A stretch of 7,498 nt of DNA, from positions 1-7,498 of the forward strand of contig URTB01000066.1 of the NCBI GenBank assembly GCA_900550595.1. The letters are read 5' to 3'. Below, one piece after another: positions 1-6,539 of this stretch. A model generated the notes under the pieces. It made no database searches and was not told the DNA's origin. It saw only the letters and a list, made by a program, of their open reading frames with translations. Position 1 is the stretch's first letter. Each line of letters begins with the position of its first letter. The translations under genes were made by a program, and so were the position numbers. The stretch comes from an uncultured Collinsella sp. GTDB lineage: Bacteria > Actinomycetota > Coriobacteriia > Coriobacteriales > Coriobacteriaceae.

Positions 1-361
1 TGCCCTCTTCGACGATGCCGATCAGCAAGTGCTCGGTCGACACGTAGGTCTGGTTATTCTCACGCGCCACGCGGAATGAACGCTCCATAACGCTAATGAC
101 GAGCGGCGTAAAGGCGAGCTTAGCCGCCTCGGTCTCCTCACTGGGCTCGGGAACCGTGGTCTGGACCTCCTTGAGGGTGTCCATGATGTCGTCGTAGGAG
201 ATATCAAGCGAGCGCAGTGCCTCGGCGGCAATGCCCTCGTCCTCCTTGGCAAGCGCGAGCAGCAGGTGCTCGGTGCCCACCTTATTTGAATGAAGATCGA
301 GCGCCTCCTGTTTGGCCATCGACATGACCTTGCGCGCTCGATCGGTAAATCTATCTAACAT
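1..361 (-). CDS. clpC: ClpC-type AAA+ chaperone/unfoldase, N-terminal fragment (partial)
   Basis: Only the first 120 codons are visible; the gene runs off the left edge. The product is the N-terminal domain of a Clp/Hsp100 ATPase, the cytoplasmic unfoldase that feeds substrates to ClpP. The opening MLDRFTDRARKVMSMAKQEA and the following GTEHLLLALAKEDEGIAAEAL (about residues 30-50) match the first Clp N repeat. A second repeat starts near residue 85 (FTPLVISVMERSFRVA), with STEHLLIGIVEEG at the window edge. These paired repeats bind adaptors and substrates in the family. The start at 359-361 is supported by AAGGA at 369-373, seven bases upstream. The AAA+ modules lie outside the window, so ClpC rather than another Clp N-domain protein is a family judgement from the start sequence. 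It has its own leader and follows tetR by 192 bases, so it is probably not in the tetR operon. Confidence 0.9.
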   Translation of the reverse strand, partial: MLDRFTDRARKVMSMAKQEALDLHSNKVGTEHLLLALAKEDEGIAAEALRSLDISYDDIMDTLKEVQTTVPEPSEETEAAKLAFTPLVISVMERSFRVARENNQTYVSTEHLLIGIVEEG

Positions 362-392
362 GCTCGTTTCCTTACATGAGTTCATCGAAATC

Positions 393-420
393 AAAACGCC
401 CGCCCGTCGGCGGCGCTTTT
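393..420 (-). terminator. Imperfect GC hairpin with T-run: terminator of the activase-tetR operon or clpC leader attenuator
   Basis: On the minus strand the arms are CGCC-GCC (409-415 complement) and GGC-GGCG (397-404 complement) around the loop GACG, with one bulged base. AAAA flanks one side and TTTT (393-396) the other. This is a modest intrinsic-terminator shape because the T-run is only four bases. It lies downstream of tetR but only about 30 bases before the clpC start, leaving little room for a clpC promoter after it. It may therefore sit inside the clpC leader. The flanking A and T runs make it potentially bidirectional. Confidence 0.5.
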
Positions 421-443
421 GTCTCTTTACCCACAGGTTGTCT

Positions 444-472
444 ATGTTAACAGCTGGAGGAATATCTATAAA
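444..472 (-). promoter_or_regulatory. Candidate clpC promoter (extended -10)
   Basis: On the minus strand TTTATA (467-472) is followed after 17 bases by TAACAT (444-449). The hexamer is preceded by TG in the extended -10 position. Each hexamer matches the sigma-70/SigA consensus at four of six positions, and the extended -10 adds support. The -10 overlaps the 8-bp palindrome TGTTAACA (445-452). If used, transcription would start near 437 and the leader would carry the hairpin at 393-420. I see no CtsR heptads and no HspR-type HAIR operator here. Confidence 0.35.
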
Positions 473-500
473 CCCGGCTCACATGAATGCAGGTTATGAC

Positions 501-528
501 CGCATCGCGGGACTCACCGCGCGATGCG
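501..528. repeat. Strong short hairpin between tetR and clpC
   Basis: CGCATCGCG (501-509) is the exact reverse complement of CGCGATGCG (520-528). Two more G-C pairs can form inside, leaving a tight loop. It lies about 25 bases past the tetR stop on the transcribed strand. No T-run follows on either strand, so it is not a standard intrinsic terminator. It could protect the 3' end of the tetR mRNA or act with the hairpin at 393-420. Confidence 0.5.
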
Positions 529-604
529 CGACAGGCGCCCCGCAAGAGAAACCCTAGGCGTCTTTCACCACGTCGGGACTCGTCGCACGCGATGCGCGAT
601 AGGC
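509..604. repeat. Degenerate direct repeat of the tetR 3' end
   Basis: GGGACTC at 509-515 and again at 575-581 is followed in both copies by CGCGATGCGCGA then AGGC, ending at 535 and 604. The copies are 27 and 30 bases, 66-69 bases apart, and differ by a few substitutions and a 3-base gap. The second copy encodes the last part of the TetR protein (around YRASRATSP), while the first lies past its stop. It may be a decayed tandem duplication. The core is GC-rich and partly self-complementary, so convergence by chance is possible. Confidence 0.45.
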
Positions 605-1243
605 ATCGGCCTCCTTGGAGACGCGTTCGAGCAGCTCGGATGTATCGACGCCCTCGACTTGCGCGACCGTTTCCACCGTCTGCATGGCGACCGCCCTCAG
701 GTACGCGCACGCGCTGTCCCCCAGCTGCTCGAGGTCTATCTCCTCGCCGCCCTCCCGGGCAAAGCCGACCGCCATCACAAAGCCCATGATGCCCGAGACC
801 AGAAAGCCCACCGCAAAGCTCGAATCCGCCTTGAGCTCTTCTCCGTCGGGGTGGACGATCTCTCTCACGCGGTCGATGATGATCGTATGGATGCCCTGCA
901 CGACCTGCTCGGCGGCACCCGCCCTCATGGTGATGACGATGCGCCGCAGCAGGCAGCGGACGTCGCGCCGGTCGAACGCCGAAAGGTCGCCCTCGCTCGA
1001 AAAATGCCAGAGGGCATCGGTGATGAGCTCGTTATCCTGCAGCAGTTGGGCTATGGCGATGGCGACGAGTTCATCGAAATCGTGAAAATAGTAGTAAAAC
1101 GTTCCGCGATTGCACCGGGCGGCGCGGGTCACCTCGCCAACCGACAGCTCGAAGATGCTGTTGTTCTCGATGAGCTCCCAAAACGCCTCGATGATACGGG
1201 TGCGTGCATCGGGCGCATCGGCGTCCTTACGCGGTCTCGCCAT
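554..1243 (-). CDS. TetR/AcrR-family transcriptional repressor, probable regulator of the activase operon
   Basis: A 229-residue cytoplasmic DNA-binding protein of ordinary TetR length. The N-terminal helix-turn-helix runs from about residue 33 to 54, with the core SVGEVTRAARCNRGTFYYYF and then HDFDEL, the family signature. The rest is the helical ligand-binding and dimerisation part, which diverges in the family, so the ligand cannot be told. The ATG at 1241-1243 overlaps the last 17 bases of the activase gene, which suggests translational coupling in one operon. A GTG three codons upstream (1250-1252) would give 232 residues. I prefer the ATG, though the Shine-Dalgarno-like GGTGAGG next to it is very close and AGGGG further up could serve either. 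The perfect palindrome in front of the operon at 5716-5736 is the obvious target. Family assignment is secure; the target and autoregulation are inferred. Confidence 0.92.
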   Translation of the reverse strand: MARPRKDADAPDARTRIIEAFWELIENNSIFELSVGEVTRAARCNRGTFYYYFHDFDELVAIAIAQLLQDNELITDALWHFSSEGDLSAFDRRDVRCLLRRIVITMRAGAAEQVVQGIHTIIIDRVREIVHPDGEELKADSSFAVGFLVSGIMGFVMAVGFAREGGEEIDLEQLGDSACAYLRAVAMQTVETVAQVEGVDTSELLERVSKEADAYRASRATSPDVVKDA

Positions 1244-4200
1244 GCGCCTCACCGCACCCCTGCGCCTTGGCGTTCATGATGAGCATCTGAAGACGGTTCT
1301 CCACGTTGGCGAAGCTCACGTCGGGATCGTAGTCGAGCGGCAGGAACTGCGCCGTGGGATACTGCTCCTTGAGCGCATGGATGAGCCCGCGCCCCACGAC
1401 ATGGTTGGGCAGACACCCGAACGGCTGCAGGATCACGAAGTTGCGGCAGCCGCGCTTGGCGTGCTCGAGGATCTCCGCCGGAATCAGCACGCCCTCGCCC
1501 GCATCGAACGTATGGTGCAGGATCTTATCGCTCGCGCGCACGAGCTCGGGCATGCGCGTCGGCGGCTCGTAGAGCGGGCTCGCCGCGCCCAGGCGGTCAC
1601 AACGGTCGTGCGCGAGCTCGAACAGGTTGTCCGCCGTGGCGTACCAGGCCTTTTCGGGCAGCGACAGGTCGACGTGGAACTCGCGCGACTGCGCATGCTT
1701 GTAGAAATAGGTCTTGCGGATCACGTCGGTCATGCGCGCCTCGATGACCTCGAGCCCGTTGTCCTCGAGGTAGCGCTCGATCTCGTGGTTGGCGCCGAGA
1801 TGGAAATTGAGCAGGTACTCGCCCACGATGAGAACGGTCGGATGCGGGTTCGAGCGGTCGTACGGAACGGCGTCCATGATCGCAAGCGCGCGTTTGAAGC
1901 CCGTCGCCTGGCCTCTCAGCCCGGAGCGCTCCATGCCCTCGATAACCTCATCGAGCGCGCGGTCGAACGCAGCGTCCGCCGCGCCCTTCTCGAGCTCGTA
2001 GGGACGGATGCGCCTAAGCATGGCCTCGAGGGTATCGATCATGGGAAGACCGTAGGCGATCTGGATGCTCGGGCCAAGGCCGAGCTTGAAGCCCGGATGC
2101 GCATTGTGGGCATCGACGTCGTCGTTGGTGAGCACCGGGACATAGTCGTATCCCGCGTCGTCGAGCGCGCGGCGCAGCAGGGGCATGTAGTGCGTCAGGC
2201 GGCAGTCGCCGATATACTTGCCAGTCACCACGGCGACGTCGTGCGGGTCGTACTTACCGCTCTCGAGTGCCGCGAGCGCCTCGCCGATCACGATTTGCGC
2301 GGGGAAGCAGATGTCGTTGTGCACATAGCGTTTGCCCAGGCGGATGGCATCCTCGCGCCCGATATCAAGGGCCTCGGCGCGCACGCCCTGATTGCGCATC
2401 GCCGCGGTCATGAGCCTGCAGAACGCATGGGAGGTGTTGGGGACCAGCGCGATCTTGTCGTGCCGGTCGCGCTTGGTGTACTTGACCTTATACGGGTCGT
2501 CGAGCGGATGGACCGCGTGCACCCGGGCGCCCTCGGCACGCTCCTCCGCGCGACGACGGTTGACCGACTCGATAAACGAACGCACGCGAATGCCCATGGG
2601 ACCGGCGACGTCGCTCTCATCGAGCTTGATCATCATCGGAACCTTGGAGCCCATCTCGCCCATCATGCGCGCGATCTCATCGGTGAGATACGCATCGTGG
2701 CCGCAGCCGAAGCTGCCCATCTGCACGAGCTCGAGCTCGGGCGTCGATGCGACGATGACCGCGCACGACAGCATGCGCGCATGGTAGTTGTTCACGATGT
2801 CGATGCGGCTGTTGGAAAGATCGACGTTGCAGACCCCCGGCACCGCATCGGGCGTCAGCACGGGGATGCCGCGCTCAGAGAAGAGCTTGGGCAGCCCGTG
2901 GTTGACCAGCGGGTCGTTGTGGTACGGGCGCGAAGCGATCACCACCGCGTAGCCGCCGTCCTCGCGCACGTTCTCGAGCACCTGCCTGCCGCGCAGCTGC
3001 AGCTGGTTCTCAAACGTCTGCTGCGCGCGGTCCGCCTGCTCGGTCGCCTTGGCAACCAGGTCGGCATCGATATCGAAGGTCTCCTTGCACCACGCCTTGA
3101 GCTGGCGGTTTCGGTCGCCCTCGTCGTACCAGTGGAACAGCGGCGTATCGAACGGAACGCCGAAACGCTCCTCCGGGTTATCGGAATTGCGCATCACGTA
3201 GGGGTATCCCTTTACGACGGCGCACATCCACTCGCTGGTAGAGGCGGTGTTTTCGGTGGGCACCGTCGTGATGATGGGCATGAAGATACGGTCGACGCCG
3301 GCGTCGACGAGATTGCGGATGTGCCCGTGGACGAGCTTGGCCGGGAAGCACACGGTGTCGGATGTGACGTGCGCCAGACCGCGCTCGTACATCGCCTTGG
3401 TGCTGCGTCCCGAGACGCGCACCTTAAAGCCGAGCGTGCTGAAGAACGTCGACCAGAACGGCATGGTGTCCCAGAACTCGAGCACACGGGGAATGCCGAT
3501 CGTGACATCGCGCCCCCCGCAGACGGGAACCGTGGGGCACGACTCGAACAGCAGCTTCTCGCGGTCGACAAAGAGATTGGGGGCAGCCGCGGTCCGGTCG
3601 CGCCCCGTGCCGGGTGCCTGTGCCTCGCAAGCACCCTGTGGACGCAGCTCCTCCGCCGCGGGAACCTCGCGCACGAGCTCATCCCATGAGATGGCGCCGC
3701 CGCGCGGGCAGCGATTGCCCGTGACGTAAAGCGAGCCGTCGCCAAATGCCACGACCGCGCGCTGGCAGCGGTTGTTGCACCGACGGCAGGTAACGCCGCC
3801 GAACTCGCGATGCTCGAAGCGCTCCACGGCATCGAGCCCGATAAACGACGTGCCGGCGTCGCCCTTGCGGCATTCCTCGCGCGCGAGCAGGGCGATACCG
3901 ATAGCGCCCATCAGCCCCGGGTGGGGCGCACGCGTGACGGGTTTGCCCAGATACTGCTCGAATGCGCGCAGCACCGCGTCGTTTCGGAACGTGCCGCCCT
4001 GGACGACGACTTTGTCGCCCAGACGGTTGAGATTTGAAACGCGAATGACCTTGGTGAACACGTTCTCGATAATCGAACGGCAGAGACCGGCCATGATGTC
4101 GCCCGGACCCTTACCGCGCCGCTGCTCGGAAACGACGCTGCTGTTCATGAACACCGTGCAGCGGCTGCCGAGAACGGCGGGGGCTTTGGACGAAAATGCC

Positions 4201-5666
4201 TCGGTCGCGATATCCTCAACGGCTATTCCGAGGTTTTTGGCAAAACCCTCGAGGAACGAGCCGCAGCCCGCAGAGCACGCCTCGTTGACGACGATATCGG
4301 TCAGCACGCCGTGGTTGAGCCAGATGGCCTTCATATCCTGTCCGCCGATGTCGAGCACGAAGGTCGCATCGGGAACGCATGCGCACGCGGCGCGGGCGTG
4401 CGCGACCGTCTCGACCGTATGGTAGTCGGCGTGGAACGCGCGCGCGAAAAGCTCCTCGCCGTATCCCGTGGTGCCCACGGCATCGATTGCAAGCGTGACT
4501 CCCGCTGTCTCCCAGCGGTTCTTCAAGCTGACAAGACCCTGTTGGGCGACGTCGAGCGGTCTGCCGTTATTAGACGCGTAGAACGAATCGACAAGCTCAC
4601 CCGCCTCATCGACCAGGGCGAACTTGGTCGTCGTGCTCCCCGAATCGATACCGAGCGCCACACGCACCGTCTCTCCGGGCGCATACGCATCCGGACCCTT
4701 TGCCGGCGTCTCTTTGCCATGGCGTGCCGTAAAATCCGCCTGCTCGGCAGGTGTGGCAAAAAAGGGCTGGGCAAGACGTCCCTCCCCGCTTGCGGGCGCG
4801 ACCGTCTCGAGCTTATCCAGCCGGACAAAAGCGTCGGGAAGGTCGATCGGTTGGGACGATGCGAACATGTCGGTCAGCGACAGGGCGGCACCGCGCGCGA
4901 CCATGATCTGCGGATCGCGCGGGACGATAACCTGATCGTCCGATAGATTCAGTTGCTCCCGGAACACGCGGACCAGCGTGGGGTTGTAGGCGAGCGTACC
5001 GCCCTCGAAGATTACCGGCGGCTCGATGTCGATACCCTGGGCCAGACCGCCGATCGTTTGGCGGGCGACCGCGTGAAGCGCCGAAAGCGCCAGGTCGGTG
5101 GTAGGAATGCCCTCGTTGAGCAGCGGCTGGATATCGGTCTTTGCGTACACGCCGCAGCGGCCCGAGACCTCGTGGACGGTCGTTCCCCGGCTTGCGAGCT
5201 GCTCGAACTCGCCCGATTCGGTGCCGACCCCCATGAGCTTTGCCATCTCGTCGATAAATGCACCGGTACCGCCTGCGCACGAGCCGTTCATGCGCATGTC
5301 GGCAACCTCGATGCCTCCCTTATCGTTGGTGCGGAAGAAGATCATCTTGGCGTCTTGGCCGCCCAGCTCGATGGCGCAGCGCGTCTGCGGATAGAACCTG
5401 CTGATCGCGAGCGCGTTGGCGACCACCTCCTGAACGTACGAGGCGCCCAGCGCGGTCGCGATATCGCGCGCGCCCGAGCCGGTCACCGCAACGCGCAGCG
5501 ACTCATGGGGAAAGCGCTCGGCGAGCTCGCCGAGCATGGCGCGCACGCTCGCTGTCTGACACGCCCCGTGGCGGCGATATCCCCACCACGCCTCGGTCAT
5601 ATCCTCGTGCATCGCGTAAACTTTGGTCGTCGTCGACCCTACGTCCAGTCCTACTAGCAACGCCAT
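1227..5666 (-). CDS. Giant fused acyl-CoA dehydratase activase-related protein (two BadF/HgdC domains + DUF2229/COG3580 + COG3581)
   Basis: A 1479-residue cytoplasmic ATPase/iron-sulfur protein. Activase (ASKHA fold) domain 1, residues 4-265, has DVGSTTTK (8-15), ELGGQDAK (100-107) and cysteines C130 (GSCAGGTG) and C171 (GRCGVY). Domain 2, 336-596, has DSGSTTTK (341-348), DIGGQDMK (439-446), C464 and C503. In HgdC-type activases the two equivalent cysteines of each monomer jointly hold a [4Fe-4S] cluster that injects electrons on ATP hydrolysis; here both halves are in one chain, so an internal pseudo-dimer is likely (inference). A Cys-x2-Cys-x3-Cys motif (C627, C630, C634) plus C653 follows. 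Next comes a DUF2229/COG3580-like part (about 718-1040; C773 in TVCFPAK, C988 in GSFGCGHD) and a COG3581-like part (about 1065-1470; C1120 in NDICFPAQ, C1155, C1418). Residues 667-697 are a variable linker. The start has GGAG four bases upstream (5671-5674). This fusion is known in anaerobes but its substrate is not; no dehydratase subunits lie nearby. Confidence 0.9.
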   Translation of the reverse strand: MALLVGLDVGSTTTKVYAMHEDMTEAWWGYRRHGACQTASVRAMLGELAERFPHESLRVAVTGSGARDIATALGASYVQEVVANALAISRFYPQTRCAIELGGQDAKMIFFRTNDKGGIEVADMRMNGSCAGGTGAFIDEMAKLMGVGTESGEFEQLASRGTTVHEVSGRCGVYAKTDIQPLLNEGIPTTDLALSALHAVARQTIGGLAQGIDIEPPVIFEGGTLAYNPTLVRVFREQLNLSDDQVIVPRDPQIMVARGAALSLTDMFASSQPIDLPDAFVRLDKLETVAPASGEGRLAQPFFATPAEQADFTARHGKETPAKGPDAYAPGETVRVALGIDSGSTTTKFALVDEAGELVDSFYASNNGRPLDVAQQGLVSLKNRWETAGVTLAIDAVGTTGYGEELFARAFHADYHTVETVAHARAACACVPDATFVLDIGGQDMKAIWLNHGVLTDIVVNEACSAGCGSFLEGFAKNLGIAVEDIATEAFSSKAPAVLGSRCTVFMNSSVVSEQRRGKGPGDIMAGLCRSIIENVFTKVIRVSNLNRLGDKVVVQGGTFRNDAVLRAFEQYLGKPVTRAPHPGLMGAIGIALLAREECRKGDAGTSFIGLDAVERFEHREFGGVTCRRCNNRCQRAVVAFGDGSLYVTGNRCPRGGAISWDELVREVPAAEELRPQGACEAQAPGTGRDRTAAAPNLFVDREKLLFESCPTVPVCGGRDVTIGIPRVLEFWDTMPFWSTFFSTLGFKVRVSGRSTKAMYERGLAHVTSDTVCFPAKLVHGHIRNLVDAGVDRIFMPIITTVPTENTASTSEWMCAVVKGYPYVMRNSDNPEERFGVPFDTPLFHWYDEGDRNRQLKAWCKETFDIDADLVAKATEQADRAQQTFENQLQLRGRQVLENVREDGGYAVVIASRPYHNDPLVNHGLPKLFSERGIPVLTPDAVPGVCNVDLSNSRIDIVNNYHARMLSCAVIVASTPELELVQMGSFGCGHDAYLTDEIARMMGEMGSKVPMMIKLDESDVAGPMGIRVRSFIESVNRRRAEERAEGARVHAVHPLDDPYKVKYTKRDRHDKIALVPNTSHAFCRLMTAAMRNQGVRAEALDIGREDAIRLGKRYVHNDICFPAQIVIGEALAALESGKYDPHDVAVVTGKYIGDCRLTHYMPLLRRALDDAGYDYVPVLTNDDVDAHNAHPGFKLGLGPSIQIAYGLPMIDTLEAMLRRIRPYELEKGAADAAFDRALDEVIEGMERSGLRGQATGFKRALAIMDAVPYDRSNPHPTVLIVGEYLLNFHLGANHEIERYLEDNGLEVIEARMTDVIRKTYFYKHAQSREFHVDLSLPEKAWYATADNLFELAHDRCDRLGAASPLYEPPTRMPELVRASDKILHHTFDAGEGVLIPAEILEHAKRGCRNFVILQPFGCLPNHVVGRGLIHALKEQYPTAQFLPLDYDPDVSFANVENRLQMLIMNAKAQGCGEAHGETA

Positions 5667-5698
5667 AATGCTCCGTCTCTCGCATTTTTCCTGCTAGA

Positions 5699-5727
5699 GA
5701 TATACCACTCTACGTAATACAACAGAC
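5699..5727 (-). promoter_or_regulatory. Predicted promoter of the activase-tetR operon
   Basis: On the minus strand TGG (5705-5707) precedes TATATC (5699-5704), an extended -10 element. A 17-base spacer places the -35 position at 5722-5727, where the hexamer (GTCTGT) is poor, as is common with extended -10 promoters. Transcription would begin near 5692, giving a leader of about 25 bases before the start codon at 5666. The -35 position lies in the middle of the palindrome at 5716-5736, so a bound repressor would block polymerase. It is also just downstream of the terminator at 5749-5781, so the operon is insulated from its upstream neighbour. Confidence 0.6.
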
Positions 5728-5736
5728 TGTTGTATT
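5716..5736. promoter_or_regulatory. Perfect 21-bp palindrome, probable TetR operator
   Basis: The half-site AATACAACAG (5716-5725), a central A (5726) and the exact reverse complement CTGTTGTATT (5727-5736) form a 10+1+10 perfect inverted repeat. It is AT-rich in a GC-rich background and overlaps the predicted -35 region of the activase promoter. Size and symmetry fit an operator for a homodimeric TetR repressor. The last gene of the operon encodes one, so autoregulation is the simplest reading. Binding itself is not shown by sequence. Confidence 0.75.
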
Positions 5737-5748
5737 TAAACTCCGTAT

Positions 5749-5781
5749 AAAAAGCGGCTGCCGAAACGCTTCAGCAGCCGC
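5749..5781 (-). terminator. Rho-independent terminator after the DUF2798-like gene
   Basis: On the minus strand the perfect 8-bp arms GCGGCTGC (5774-5781) and GCAGCCGC (5754-5761) enclose a 12-base loop that can add GAA/TTC pairs. TTTTT (5749-5753) follows at once. It lies 167 bases past the stop of the DUF2798-like gene and just before the activase promoter, so it most likely ends that upstream transcript. On the plus strand no T-run follows the stem. Confidence 0.88.
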
Positions 5782-5947
5782 CGAATGCACCAACAGATTC
5801 TTCTGCGCGCTAGCACGTCGGGCAACGGAGCAGCACGGGCCCTCCGGTCATGCGCACCGCTCACGCCCGCGATGTCGCCGAGAGAGCTATCCACGCTTAG
5901 GGCTCCAACCAAGCAAGTCGCCCGCGCTCAGCAGATCCCTAAGCGAG
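5782..5947 (-). other. Unexplained 166-base transcribed spacer with a 9-bp inverted repeat
   Basis: This stretch lies between the stop of the DUF2798-like gene and its terminator and should be transcribed. CGCTTAGGG (5894-5902) and CCCTAAGCG (5937-5945) are exact reverse complements 34 bases apart, the second arm ending two bases from the stop codon. I see no tRNA, no known riboswitch core and no convincing reading frame on either strand. It may be a long structured 3' untranslated region or the source of a small RNA released by processing. Alternatively it may be simple spacer. Confidence 0.35.
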
Positions 5948-6496
5948 CTACTCGCACTCAGGAGCCATAGCCTGCTCCAAGAGCTCGGCATGCTCCTCCT
6001 CGAAAACCGTCCCCACAGGGAAGGCGCGACGGAAGACGAAGTGGGAAATCGGACCGGCTACCAAAAGGTTCCACGGCAGCGCCATCACAAAATTATGCGG
6101 GATGTTGATCATCCAGATCGCAGGCACGGAATACAGGTTCGCAAGGATGCCGCCGGGCATGTGCGTCAGACCCTCGCAGGCACCGTACAGCGACATGATG
6201 ATGACCATGGGAACGACCATGCAGGAGCTGACGGCGAGCGTCATGGCAAGTGGCGAGCTCTTGCCCGGCGTGACCAAGTACTTAAAGGCGAAACCCTTGG
6301 CGAGCGGGCTGGCGACGAACCAGTCGCAGCACATGGCAAAAATGTAGGCAACGGGGAAGCCGAGCCACGCAGCGGCAACGACCTCGCCGTTGATGGCCCC
6401 GTGCTGCAGGGCAACGTTGTAGATGCTCATCCAGAGCACCATGCAAAAGCACATGATAAAGGTGAACAGCAGGCTCTCTCGTTTGTTGATAGGCAT
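5948..6496 (-). CDS. DUF2798-like small integral membrane protein (tandem repeat of a two-helix unit)
   Basis: A 182-residue membrane protein of unknown function. Four hydrophobic segments at about 9-30, 41-64, 84-106 and 120-150 form two similar halves. MSIYNVAL (23-30) matches MSLYGACE (101-108), and WLGFPVAYIF...ASPLAKGFAFKYLV (44-75) matches WMINIPHNFV...AGPISHFVFRRAF (128-159). The repeated MSxY unit and the (V/A)xxPLxxxF pattern resemble DUF2798 proteins, which often occur as single or double units. The tail (166-182) is acidic, rich in Glu, and probably cytoplasmic. I start at 6494-6496 (MPINKRES), with GAGAGGA at 6508-6514 as ribosome binding site at a slightly long 11-base spacing. 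A longer start at 6556 would lie inside the terminator hairpin and is unlikely. It stands between two terminators and is probably a single-gene unit. Confidence 0.82.
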   Translation of the reverse strand: MPINKRESLLFTFIMCFCMVLWMSIYNVALQHGAINGEVVAAAWLGFPVAYIFAMCCDWFVASPLAKGFAFKYLVTPGKSSPLAMTLAVSSCMVVPMVIIMSLYGACEGLTHMPGGILANLYSVPAIWMINIPHNFVMALPWNLLVAGPISHFVFRRAFPVGTVFEEEHAELLEQAMAPECE

Positions 6497-6539
6497 AAAG
6501 GGCAGATTCCTCTCTGTGTTGTACCGCGGCGCCACGCAA

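Noticed and set aside
362..553. CtsR or HspR operators in front of clpC.
   Set aside because: Neither the tandem heptad type of CtsR nor the CTTGAGT/ACTCAAG type of HspR is present.
524..1279. A 251-codon plus-strand frame opposite tetR.
   Set aside because: It is antisense to a well-supported TetR gene, has no recognisable domain, and shares the GC-rich shadow pattern.
1110..3689. An 859-codon open frame on the plus strand opposite the activase gene.
   Set aside because: It is antisense to a clearly conserved protein. Long antisense frames are common in GC-rich genes. Its translation is rich in Arg, His, Val and Leu with no recognisable domain.
5503..5685. A 60-codon minus-strand frame starting at 5685 with AGG close upstream.
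   Set aside because: It overlaps the activase start in another frame, its translation is Arg-rich and low-quality, and the frame at 5666 has clear family motifs.
5782..5947. A tRNA or riboswitch in the spacer before the activase operon.
   Set aside because: I could find no tRNA arms, T-loop consensus or known riboswitch core on either strand.
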